DNA of 64,000 nucleotides from assembly GCA_021824145.1 (NCBI GenBank), contig JAKALM010000014.1, positions 1 to 64,000 on the forward strand, given 5' to 3'. Origin of the DNA: Bacteroidota bacterium (GTDB lineage Bacteria; Bacteroidota; Ignavibacteria; Ignavibacteriales; Ignavibacteriaceae). Within the stretch, counting starts at the first letter, position 1, and the number at the start of each line of letters is the position of its first letter. Below, piece by piece: positions 45,160 to 53,619 of this stretch. The position numbers and the translations under genes were made by a program. A model generated the notes under the pieces. That model made no database searches. It was given only the letters and a program-made list of their open reading frames with translations, and was not told the DNA's origin.

Positions 45160-45507
45160 ATGGATTTAGAAACCATCCGAGAATATTGTCTTAAGAAAAA
45201 GGGAGTAACTGAAAGTCTACCATTTAACGAAGATTCTCCTGTTTATAAAGTTGTGAGTAAAATATTTCTCATTGCAAATTTAATTCATCCCATAAGCATA
45301 AATTTAAAATGCGATCCGGAGAAAGCTGCCGAACTTCGAGAAAAATATTCTGCAGTTACTCCAGGCTACCACATGAACAAACTTCATTGGAATACAATTT
45401 TGCTAGATAATTCAATCCCTGAAAAATTAATTTTTGAGTGGATTGATCATTCTTATACTCTTGCAGCAAATCATTTAACTAAAAAAGAAAAAGCGAAATT
45501 AGGCTAG
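45160..45507 (+). CDS. MmcQ/YjbR-family protein
   Basis: A 115-residue protein of the MmcQ/YjbR (DUF419) family, compact CyaY-like folds thought to bind DNA or small molecules. The signatures are L-E-T-I-R-E-Y-C-L-K-K-x-G-V-T-E-S, P-F, and Y-H-M-N-K-L-H-W-N-T-I near residue 70. Biological role is undefined in the family. It lies in the haem operon's 3' neighbourhood, downstream of the inverted repeat, and has no strong ribosome site. The context therefore says little. Confidence 0.85.
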   Translation: MDLETIREYCLKKKGVTESLPFNEDSPVYKVVSKIFLIANLIHPISINLKCDPEKAAELREKYSAVTPGYHMNKLHWNTILLDNSIPEKLIFEWIDHSYTLAANHLTKKEKAKLG

Positions 45508-45647
45508 ATATTCTAATATACCAATCATTATTGACTGTCCAGTCAAATATTAAATATTTATCATTCCTTTAATAACAGCCAATTACTGAATTATCCAAGG
45601 ATAATATTGATTTTTATCACCAATAATAGATGTAATTGCGAATGTTG

Positions 45648-45676
45648 TTGACACATTTAATGTTATAACTTATATT
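45648..45676 (+). promoter_or_regulatory. Near-consensus sigma-70 promoter for yceI-pirin-marR
   Basis: TTGACA (45648-45653) and TATATT (45671-45676) are separated by exactly 17 nt. The predicted start near 45683 lies about 34 nt before the YceI ATG, with a GGAGG ribosome site in between. Confidence 0.75.
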
Positions 45677-45716
45677 TGTTCTGTAAATAAGTTATTTTTA
45701 ATTATGGAGGTTTATT

Positions 45717-46280
45717 ATGGATTCTCAATCAAAAGTTTCGACAAATGTTGCTCAGAAAGAAGCATGGAGTTTAGACAAAGCTCATTCAAAAATTCAGTTC
45801 TCTGCAAGACACTTGATAATTTCAGAAGTTGCGGGGCATTTCAATAATTTCGATATAAATTTTTCTTCCACAGACGATTTGACTGAAAGCGAAATTGAAG
45901 CATCAATAGATGTAAAAAGCATTGATACTGGAATTTCTGACCGAGACAACCACTTAAGAAGCGCTGACTTCTTTGATGCGGAAAAGTTTCCACAAATTAA
46001 ATTTAAAAGCACCAAAATAGAGAAGGTTAATGATGAAAAATATAAACTCTTTGGTGAGCTTACAATTAAAAACATTACCAAACCTTTTGAGTTTGATGTT
46101 TTCTACGGAGGTCAAATAAAAGATCCTTGGGGATTGCAAAGATCCGGTTTTAAAGCGACCTCTAGTTTAAACCGCTTTGATTATGATTTGAAATGGAATG
46201 CCTTAATGGAAACCGGCGGTGCTGTTGTTGGAAAGAATATTAATATTACAATTGATGCTGAGTTTACAAAACAAGGGTAA
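45717..46280 (+). CDS. YceI-family lipid-binding-like protein
   Basis: A 187-residue protein of the YceI family, beta-barrel lipocalin-like folds that bind isoprenoid or fatty amphiphiles. The core W-S-L-D-K-A-H-S-K-I-Q-F-S-A-R-H-L and L-R-S-A-D-F-F-D-A-E-K-F-P are diagnostic. Most YceI proteins are secreted; I see no signal peptide in the first 20 residues, so this copy is predicted cytoplasmic. It heads a likely operon with pirin and MarR genes and has a near-consensus promoter and GGAGG site. Confidence 0.92.
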   Translation: MDSQSKVSTNVAQKEAWSLDKAHSKIQFSARHLIISEVAGHFNNFDINFSSTDDLTESEIEASIDVKSIDTGISDRDNHLRSADFFDAEKFPQIKFKSTKIEKVNDEKYKLFGELTIKNITKPFEFDVFYGGQIKDPWGLQRSGFKATSSLNRFDYDLKWNALMETGGAVVGKNINITIDAEFTKQG

Positions 46281-46307
46281 TTAAAATTTTGCAGAAAGCA
46301 GAATATA

Positions 46308-46365
46308 AATTATTTGTGTTGTTGGAGACGGCAAGGTGGGCGCCGCCTTCAACGAACAAATAATT
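46308..46365 (+). repeat. GC-rich imperfect stem-loop between yceI and pirin genes
   Basis: AATTATTTGT (46308-46317) pairs with ACAAATAATT (46356-46365). Within it, GGAG-ACGGC and GCCG-CCTTC continue an imperfect stem round a GGTGGGCGCC-type loop. The inner part is conspicuously GC-rich against an AT-rich background. It could be a terminator, an mRNA stabiliser or a mobile palindromic repeat. Confidence 0.6.
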
Positions 46366-46411
46366 AAAAAATTTTTTATGAAAATTATTTTTTGAAATAT
46401 GGTTTGGTTTT

Positions 46412-47122
46412 ATGAAAAAAATTATACACAAAGCAAATGAACGCGGGATAGCAGAACTCGGCTGGCTTCACAGCAGATTCAGTTTTAGCTTCGACCAATA
46501 TCTTGACCAAAATAAAATGGGATTTGGACTGCTAAGAGTTTTGAATGATGATATTATTGAAGAAGGAGAGGGCTTTGGACTTCATCCACACAATAACATG
46601 GAAATTATTACAATTCTTCTTGAAGGAGAGTTAGAGCATAAAGATACCACCGGAACCACAATGGTGTTGCACCCTGGCGAGGTTCAGGTAATGTCTGCTG
46701 GAAAAGGACTAATGCATTCAGAATTCAATCATTCAAAAGTTGAGCAAACTAAGTTCCTACAAATATGGATTTTCCCAAAGGAAAGAAATATTACCCCGCG
46801 GTATGATCAAAGATATTTTGGTTTCGAAAATTTTAAGAATGAAATAAGAGTAGTTGCTTCTGGTAATGGAACAGAATCTTCTCTTTACATTCACCAAGAT
46901 GCTGCAATATCTATTGGAAAGTTCGAAAAAGGAAAAGAAGTTATTTATAAGAATATTTTCAAAGGTAACGGTTCTTATTTGTTTGTATTGGATGGAAGCA
47001 TTAATTTTGATGATGTTAAATTAGAAAAACGAGATGCTGTTGGTTTGTTTGACTACGATGAATTAAAGTTTAATACCTCCTCTGATGCGAGCTTTTTAAT
47101 AATCGAAGTACCCATGAATTAA
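46412..47122 (+). CDS. Pirin-family bicupin protein
   Basis: A 236-residue pirin (YhhW-like). The N-terminal cupin carries F-G-L-H-P-H-N-N-M-E-I-I-T and later H-S-E, ligands of the iron site in YhhW, which has quercetin 2,3-dioxygenase activity in vitro. The second cupin (about 150-236) is degenerate, as usual. Lies in the YceI-pirin-MarR unit, 12 nt before the MarR gene. Pirin with a MarR regulator suggests a response to phenolic or oxidant stress, which is inference. Confidence 0.92.
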   Translation: MKKIIHKANERGIAELGWLHSRFSFSFDQYLDQNKMGFGLLRVLNDDIIEEGEGFGLHPHNNMEIITILLEGELEHKDTTGTTMVLHPGEVQVMSAGKGLMHSEFNHSKVEQTKFLQIWIFPKERNITPRYDQRYFGFENFKNEIRVVASGNGTESSLYIHQDAAISIGKFEKGKEVIYKNIFKGNGSYLFVLDGSINFDDVKLEKRDAVGLFDYDELKFNTSSDASFLIIEVPMN

Positions 47123-47134
47123 AATTAAAATAAA

Positions 47135-47584
47135 ATGAAATTAGAAGACGAAATATCACAAAAACATTTTAGAAATGAATACCATAAAGCGGCTGTAAAT
47201 ATTGTTTATACTTTTAACTGGCTTAACAACCAGAATGTAAGCTTTTTCAAACCGCTTGGAATTACGCCTCAGCAATTTAATATTCTTCGCATTCTGCGCG
47301 GACAACACCCCAAACCTGCAACAATTAAATTGATCAAAGAGCGCATGCTAGATAAGATGTCAGACGCTTCGCGAATTGTTGAAAAGCTAAGAATAAAAGG
47401 ATTGGTAGAAAGAAATATTTGTTCGCACGATAGAAGAAATGTTGATGTTTGCATTACTCAAAAAGGATTAGATCTTCTTGTTCAAATAGATGCTCTTGAT
47501 AATGAAATTGACGGAAGATTATTCGCACTAAACCAGGAAGAAATAAAGCAGCTTAACGATCTTCTCGATAAGCTGCGTGGATAA
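47135..47584 (+). CDS. MarR-family transcriptional regulator
   Basis: A 149-residue winged-helix dimer protein. The region L-G-I-T-P-Q-Q-F-N-I-L-R-I-L-R and the wing D-R-R-N-V-D-V-C-I-T-Q-K-G are characteristic. It follows the pirin gene by 12 nt and probably represses this YceI-pirin-MarR unit. A likely operator is the promoter at 45648-45676, but I see no clear palindrome overlapping it. Ligands of relatives are phenolic compounds or oxidants. Confidence 0.9.
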   Translation: MKLEDEISQKHFRNEYHKAAVNIVYTFNWLNNQNVSFFKPLGITPQQFNILRILRGQHPKPATIKLIKERMLDKMSDASRIVEKLRIKGLVERNICSHDRRNVDVCITQKGLDLLVQIDALDNEIDGRLFALNQEEIKQLNDLLDKLRG

Positions 47585-47591
47585 TTAAATT

Positions 47592-50069
47592 CTAATCGTC
47601 ATCTTTATCTTTTTTCTTAACAACCTTTACAAATGCGCTTCTTACTGGTGAAGGCATTACAGAATTTTTCCCTTTAATTGCTTTCCAAAGAATTTCATTG
47701 AATAAATCATCCGGAATTGCATCTTCTTTTGCGAAGTCCAAGTGCTCACATTCTTTTGATCCGTAAGCGCTTGCTAGGTTTTTTTCATTAAGATCTATAT
47801 TTGGTTCAACAACTTTATAAGGCTCTAAATCCGGCTTATCAGAAATTGAAAACAGAATTGGTGTTGCAGAGAGATCGAATTGTGTCATCGGTGGAAGGCC
47901 AAGAATTAATTCAATTGTCTTCAATACACTTGAGGTAGAATACATTTCATGATCGACAAAATGCCTTTTAACATAAGGACCAATTACAAGAAGAGTAGAG
48001 CGATGAGCATCTACATGGTCTGATCCATCTTGTGCATCATCTTCAACAATAAAGATGATAGAATTTTTCCAATATTTGCTGTGTGAAATTTCCTGAACAA
48101 CTAATCCCAAAGCATAATCATTTTGTGCAACATAAGCTTGCGGCGTAAAATGTCCTTTACTTGTTCCATAAGTGTGGTCGTTGGGTAAACGCATTATGCA
48201 GAAATCCGGAAGTGAATCGCCCTCTACATATTTTTCAAAATCGGCTTTCCATCTTTTATATCTATCAACATCGCTGAAGTTTAAATCCCAGCCTGGAAAA
48301 GTTTTGCAAACATAAGGCTTTAAGTCTTCGTCTCTTGCTTCATTCAAATTATTATTATTTTTAACTTCTTCCGTAAATTCACCATAATCTCTCAATGTTC
48401 TGCCATGGTTTATTACATTATTCCAAATGTAACCAGATGCCGGCGCAGCAAGAGGATAACCTCCTTCAAAATTATATTCTTGCCCGCGTCTGCCATAGTT
48501 TGTTGGCCAATCTTTTTCAACATAATCAGAAGCATAAGCTGCAGTGGACCAATTATGACCATCAGCGCTTACTTCAGCATCGGCATAAAAATTATCATAA
48601 AGTGTGTACTCTGAAACTAGTTTGTGTTCATTTGGAGTAATTTTTTCTGGGAAGAAGCAAAGCGAGGAATCTCCGTTTCCCTGAGGTAGGTCTCCAAATA
48701 CTTCATCATATGTTCTATTTTCTTTAATTATGTAAAAGATATGTTTGATTTTTTCGCTTCTTATTTCTGTGCTTTTGTCGGGAATTACATTTTGAATACC
48801 AACCCAATTTTTATTTTTATAAATGTAAGGAGTGTTATTGTATACTTGATTTGAATATTTTTTCAATTCATTATCATCTGGAAAGTTTATTATTGAAACT
48901 GTTCCTTTAAATAGCACGCCAATATATTGGGTTGCACGGTAATGTTTAATAAGCGGATGTGCGCCATCGGGATTTGGTAATGAAGTTAGGCCTTTTCCAT
49001 TTGCAACTAAAATCTGATTCGTTTCTTTTAAATATTGAACGGCGGTTGGATACCAGCCAACCGGAATGAATCCAAGGCTTTTTGATTTGCCTGGCTTACT
49101 AACATCAAACAATGCAAGATAGTTGTTATCCGCATTTGCAATGAGTAAAATATTTTCATCATTATTTAAGCATATCGCGTTTGGAGTGCTGCCATAGGGA
49201 ACATCTGGCGACAATGCAGAATTTAATCTTTCTATTTCTCTTTTCCGGATGAGATCTACTTCTGAAACTGAATTGTTATTAGCATTTGCTACAAATAATC
49301 TTGAATCATCTTTTGTAATAATTAATTGACATGGATGATTGCCAACTTTTATTTTGCTTGTAACTTCAAAATTGTTCAAATTAATTTCATCAATTGAGGT
49401 ATTTCCCCAGATAGAAACGTATGCAAATGTCCCGGTGTGATTTACTTTTACATCGTAACATTCGCCAACCAATTTAATTGTTTTAATTATTTTTTTTGTG
49501 GAAACATTGCAAACATAAAGTGAATTACTTTCCTTGGAAACGGCAAGAACATAATTTTTATTTTTTATAAAAGCGATACCTGTAACCGAAATATGTTCTT
49601 TAGGCGCGGGCTGCCCAAGAACTATAGAATCTTGAAGAACTAGTTTTCCTGAATTGAAATTAAATATGTAAATACAATTATTATTTCCTCCTGAAACAAA
49701 CAGTTCTGATTCATCATCATTAAAAGCTAAACCATACCAGGTTTTATTTATAATAAATCTTTGAACTTCCTTTTCTTCTTTTAAATCTACAACAGAAAGC
49801 GAATTATCAGCCATTCCGCTGTTTGAGGTAATTGCAAATTTACCGTCTCTTGTAACAATCATGTTCAGCGGAAGCTCATCAATTCCAATTTGGCTGCCGG
49901 CTGGAGAAAGACGCCATCCATTTGACAGCAGAGTGTATCCATTATATTTGCCTGGTAAGTTTGTTCCTGTTATTGAATTAGAAACTTCTTTTGAGCCTGA
50001 GCAGCCCAACAAAAACAAAAGTGTGAACAAAAAAATAAGTAGTTTCGGTAGTATAGTTTTAGTTTTCAT
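47592..50069 (-). CDS. Lipoprotein: YncE-like beta-propeller joined to phosphoesterase domain
   Basis: An 825-residue lipoprotein, with signal peptide and lipobox LLGC (Cys23). The first half (about 60-390) is a seven-bladed propeller with repeated I-T-x-D-D/S-R-L-F-V-A-N strands. The second half (about 430-770) is an alkaline phosphatase-like phosphoesterase, with I-I-K-E-N-R-T-Y-D-E-V-F-G-D, S-A-D-G-H-N-W and D-D-A-Q-D-G-S-D-H-V-D-A-H-R metal motifs. This bifunctional YncE/phosphatase architecture is widespread but its substrate is unknown. It sits alone, convergent with the MarR gene (8-nt gap). Confidence 0.9.
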   Translation of the reverse strand: MKTKTILPKLLIFLFTLLFLLGCSGSKEVSNSITGTNLPGKYNGYTLLSNGWRLSPAGSQIGIDELPLNMIVTRDGKFAITSNSGMADNSLSVVDLKEEKEVQRFIINKTWYGLAFNDDESELFVSGGNNNCIYIFNFNSGKLVLQDSIVLGQPAPKEHISVTGIAFIKNKNYVLAVSKESNSLYVCNVSTKKIIKTIKLVGECYDVKVNHTGTFAYVSIWGNTSIDEINLNNFEVTSKIKVGNHPCQLIITKDDSRLFVANANNNSVSEVDLIRKREIERLNSALSPDVPYGSTPNAICLNNDENILLIANADNNYLALFDVSKPGKSKSLGFIPVGWYPTAVQYLKETNQILVANGKGLTSLPNPDGAHPLIKHYRATQYIGVLFKGTVSIINFPDDNELKKYSNQVYNNTPYIYKNKNWVGIQNVIPDKSTEIRSEKIKHIFYIIKENRTYDEVFGDLPQGNGDSSLCFFPEKITPNEHKLVSEYTLYDNFYADAEVSADGHNWSTAAYASDYVEKDWPTNYGRRGQEYNFEGGYPLAAPASGYIWNNVINHGRTLRDYGEFTEEVKNNNNLNEARDEDLKPYVCKTFPGWDLNFSDVDRYKRWKADFEKYVEGDSLPDFCIMRLPNDHTYGTSKGHFTPQAYVAQNDYALGLVVQEISHSKYWKNSIIFIVEDDAQDGSDHVDAHRSTLLVIGPYVKRHFVDHEMYSTSSVLKTIELILGLPPMTQFDLSATPILFSISDKPDLEPYKVVEPNIDLNEKNLASAYGSKECEHLDFAKEDAIPDDLFNEILWKAIKGKNSVMPSPVRSAFVKVVKKKDKDDD

Positions 50070-50282
50070 TTTTTTGTGGTATTTATAAATTTTTAATTAT
50101 CAAAGATATAAAAATTATTTTATTTGCAAGATTTGATAATCATTTCTTTAGAATTTCGCTCAAAATTCAAATTTTTTATCAAAATATTAAACTTTTTTTA
50201 CTTTATTTTCGATAATAGGTTGGTAAGTTAACCTTAATGGTCTGACTTTGGAGTCAAACAACGAATTTATTTTAAGAGGCAC

Positions 50283-50603
50283 ATGGCAAAACTTATATCG
50301 ATTGATGAATTAAAAGAAGGTATGGAATTAGAGCTGCCTGTTAAGAATAAATTTGGCCAAATTTTATTATCGGCAAACTTAAAGCTGGAAGAAAAACATA
50401 AATTGATTTTTAAAATGTGGGGCATTGATAATTTTTACATAAAAGATACTGGCGCCAGTGACGAAAAAAATCAATATAGCGAAGAACAAATAATCCAAGC
50501 GAAAAATTCTCTTGAAAAGCGGATGGGTTGGACTCCGAAAAATATGATTGAGCGCGATCTTTATGAAATGGGTTTACAGGGAATTTTAGAAAAGTATTAT
50601 TAA
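50283..50603 (+). CDS. Small protein of HD-GYP N-terminal (DUF3391)-like type
   Basis: A 106-residue protein starting I-S-I-D-E-L-K-E-G-M-x-L, the first strand pattern of the small domains that precede HD-GYP/HDOD outputs. No catalytic motif is seen. It lies 6 nt upstream of an HDOD gene and forms a unit with it and a PAS kinase. It may act as the separately encoded accessory domain of the HDOD protein. A transcription unit start with a 5' hairpin lies at about 50230. Function is not known. Confidence 0.6.
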   Translation: MAKLISIDELKEGMELELPVKNKFGQILLSANLKLEEKHKLIFKMWGIDNFYIKDTGASDEKNQYSEEQIIQAKNSLEKRMGWTPKNMIERDLYEMGLQGILEKYY

Positions 50604-50609
50604 AGTTAA

Positions 50610-51458
50610 ATGAATGTTACAGAAAAAATAATGTCGGGGGTAAATAACTTACCAACATTGCCCACAGTTTATTCATCACTAACCGAAGCAATAGAAAATC
50701 CCAAAACTTCTTCAGATAAATTAGCTAATATTATTTCCAACGATCAAGTTTCTGTCTTTAAAATTTTAAAGCTGGTTAATTCACCTTTTTATGGTTTCCG
50801 CGGAAAGATTGATACAATTTCACAGGCAATTTTACACCTTGGATTTAATGAAGTTAAGAATACTGTTTTCGCACTTTCGGTAATCAATTTTTTTTCGAAA
50901 GATAAAATACTTTTAAACTTCCGTCCTGTAGATTTTTGGGCACACTCAATTGCTGTTGGAATTGTAACAAGAATTGTGGGTGCAGAAATTGGAGAAAAAA
51001 ATTTAGAAAACTATTTCCTCGCAGGCATTATTCACGATATAGGCAAGTTAATATTTTTAGAATATGCACATGACGAATATGTTAAAGTGCTTGAGTTGGT
51101 TGAATCAAAAAGATGTTTTATTAAAGATGCTGAAAGCGAGATAATGGGAATTGACCACAGCCACGCCGGACAATTGCTTGCCAATAAATGGAAACTGCCT
51201 CAGAGTATTCAGAATTCAATTCTTCATCATCATAAAGGAATTGTTGGAAACGAAACAGACTTGCTTGTTGCATCGGTACATGTTGGCGATATAGTTTCCA
51301 GGATGCTGGAGCTGGGTTATCCGGGAGACAATTTAGTTCCAGAACCTAATCATAAAGTTTGGGATATCTTAAAAATATCAAAAGGATTTTTCCCTCAGGT
51401 AAGGAAAAGATTAATAAATGATTTTTCACAAACAATAAGATTAATGCTTGTTGATTAA
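50610..51458 (+). CDS. HDOD-domain signalling protein
   Basis: A 282-residue HDOD protein. The N-terminal helices L-P-T-L-P-T-V and V-N-S-P-F-Y-G are followed by the hallmark A-G-I-I-H-D-I-G-K (142-146). H112 is also kept, so hydrolase activity is not ruled out, although most HDOD proteins are binding modules. It lies between the small DUF3391-like gene and a PAS sensor kinase, 6 nt from each. Roles known for relatives are in stress, biofilm and motility signalling. Confidence 0.92.
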   Translation: MNVTEKIMSGVNNLPTLPTVYSSLTEAIENPKTSSDKLANIISNDQVSVFKILKLVNSPFYGFRGKIDTISQAILHLGFNEVKNTVFALSVINFFSKDKILLNFRPVDFWAHSIAVGIVTRIVGAEIGEKNLENYFLAGIIHDIGKLIFLEYAHDEYVKVLELVESKRCFIKDAESEIMGIDHSHAGQLLANKWKLPQSIQNSILHHHKGIVGNETDLLVASVHVGDIVSRMLELGYPGDNLVPEPNHKVWDILKISKGFFPQVRKRLINDFSQTIRLMLVD

Positions 51459-51464
51459 AACAAA

Positions 51465-53591
51465 ATGAAGTCGGCTAATTCAAATATTGAAATTTCATCT
51501 TTTGCTGCTGCCATTGCAAGCTTTAATCCGCTCGCTTTAAAAGACAAGCCATCTTTTGAAATTTTTGATTATGGTTTAGAAATCTACAAAAAAATTCCAG
51601 GGTGTAATTCAGTTTCGTTATTTCTATTAAGTGAAACTGATTTTAATTTTGCCTATAAAACTTCGGTAGGGTATGTTATTCCATCAGAAATAAAAAATAT
51701 CTTTGATGAGTTGGTTCAATCTGGAAGTCTCGCGCAAGTATTAAATACTGGTGAATATTTAGAAAAAGAATTGGATACAAATTCTAATAAAGTTGAAAAT
51801 TATCTAATAATACCGCTGGCAATCCAAACTGGAATTATAGGGATTGTAATTCTCAATATAAAAACACGCGTTTCAAATCAAAATATGTTAATGAATTTGT
51901 GTAAAATATTTTCGAATTATTTTGCACAAACAATAAACTCTATTGAGTTAAAAAAGGAAATTGAATATTTAAAAGAAATTACCGAACAAAAAATTGCATA
52001 TAAAACAAATGATATTGTAAAAAGTACGAGAGAACTAAAAGCAATTCTTGATACTGTTCAGGTTGGAATAATAATAGTAGATAAATCAACAAATTTAATT
52101 GTTGATGCCAATCTTGTAGCAACAGAAATAATTGGAGAATCAAAAGAAAAGTTAATTGGAATAAACGAGGAAGTTCATTTTATATTTACCGATAGAAAAG
52201 TTTTTTCATCAGGCGAGAAAGCAATCGGCGAAGTTCTTTTAAAGAAAAATAATGGCTCACTCATTCCTATAATTTTAACTGTTGCAAATATTTTTTTAGA
52301 TGGCGAGGAGTTTAGAATTGAAAGTTTCATCGACATTACCGAAAGAAAAAGGATGGAGGACGAGCTTCAAAAAGCTCACTATGAATTAGAGCTAAAAGTT
52401 GAAGAACGTACTAAAGAGCTTTCAATAACTAATTTGGAACTTCAAAATCAAATTCGCGAAAGAATCCGGTTAGAAGAAGAAAAGCTTAAACTTTACTGGG
52501 CTGTTCAGCAAAGCCCAATTTCTGTAGCAATAACAGACTTGGATGGAAACATTGAATATGTGAATCCTCAATTCACAGAAATGAACGGTTATAGTTTTGA
52601 AGAAGTAAAGGGGAAAGACTCTTTCTTTTTAAAGAATGAAACTAACTCTCCAAAAGACCTTAAAATCTTGCGAACCAATGTTATGATGGGCAACAAATGG
52701 CATGGTGAACTGATAAACAAAAAAAATACTGGCGAAGAATTTTGGGTCTCTTCTTTTATTTCACCATTAGAAAATATAAACGGAACGATAACCAACTTCC
52801 TAGAAATTGAAGAAGATATAACAAGAAAAATAATAGCCAAACAAGAATTGCAAAGAGCAAAAAATAAAGCTGAAGAACAGGATAGGTTGAAATCTAGATT
52901 GCTCGCAAATATGAGCCATGAATTCAGAACTCCTTTAAGCGGCATCTTAGGATTTGCTCAAATTTTAACCAACGAGGTTAAAGACCACACACTATCTGAA
53001 ATGGCTCGCGATATTTATAATTCTGGCAGAAGATTGATGGATACATTAAATGGAGTTTTAAATTTGTCGCAGTTGGAAACTATGGATTTGTCGGTTAGTA
53101 CCGAAGTAATTAATTTGCCAGAAGTTTTAAATCAGCAAAAAGAAAGATTTGAAGCGGCCGCAACTGCAAAATCAATTGATTATAAAGTAGAAATTATTAG
53201 AAAGCAATTATATGCTCAAATTGATGTAAAATTGTTTTTACAAGCGATTGAATATATTATTCAAAATGCAATTAAGTTTACAAAAAAAGGCAGCGTTACA
53301 GTTATCGCAGATTCAATACAAGAGGATAGCAATAAATTTGCAGTTATAAAAGTACACGATACCGGCGTTGGAATTCACAAAAATAACCATCAAATAATTT
53401 TTGAAGCGTTCCGGCAAGTAAGTGAAGGTTACAATCGAGATTATGAAGGAATTGGATTGGGATTAACGCTAGCACAAAAAATTATTAGTTTAATGAATGG
53501 ATTTATTGCTGTAGAAAGTGAACCATCCAAAGGTTCAACCTTTGCAATTTACCTTCCTCTAGTTGAAAAATATAATCCAAAAGCTTCTTAA
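51465..53591 (+). CDS. Cytoplasmic PAS-containing sensor histidine kinase
   Basis: A 708-residue soluble kinase. A GAF-like domain (about 15-165) leads to a PAS domain (about 190-295), a long coiled coil (295-340) and a second PAS-PAC (about 340-455). The DHp domain has His485 in ANMSHEFRTPLSG, and the ATPase domain has YIIQNAIKFT, HDTGVGI and G-I-G-L-G-L-T boxes. There are no membrane spans. It lacks a receiver, and no response regulator lies next to it, so it may signal through the HDOD protein upstream (inference). Confidence 0.92.
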   Translation: MKSANSNIEISSFAAAIASFNPLALKDKPSFEIFDYGLEIYKKIPGCNSVSLFLLSETDFNFAYKTSVGYVIPSEIKNIFDELVQSGSLAQVLNTGEYLEKELDTNSNKVENYLIIPLAIQTGIIGIVILNIKTRVSNQNMLMNLCKIFSNYFAQTINSIELKKEIEYLKEITEQKIAYKTNDIVKSTRELKAILDTVQVGIIIVDKSTNLIVDANLVATEIIGESKEKLIGINEEVHFIFTDRKVFSSGEKAIGEVLLKKNNGSLIPIILTVANIFLDGEEFRIESFIDITERKRMEDELQKAHYELELKVEERTKELSITNLELQNQIRERIRLEEEKLKLYWAVQQSPISVAITDLDGNIEYVNPQFTEMNGYSFEEVKGKDSFFLKNETNSPKDLKILRTNVMMGNKWHGELINKKNTGEEFWVSSFISPLENINGTITNFLEIEEDITRKIIAKQELQRAKNKAEEQDRLKSRLLANMSHEFRTPLSGILGFAQILTNEVKDHTLSEMARDIYNSGRRLMDTLNGVLNLSQLETMDLSVSTEVINLPEVLNQQKERFEAAATAKSIDYKVEIIRKQLYAQIDVKLFLQAIEYIIQNAIKFTKKGSVTVIADSIQEDSNKFAVIKVHDTGVGIHKNNHQIIFEAFRQVSEGYNRDYEGIGLGLTLAQKIISLMNGFIAVESEPSKGSTFAIYLPLVEKYNPKAS

Positions 53592-53619
53592 TAATTTATT
53601 TATATTTTATTTCTACAAT

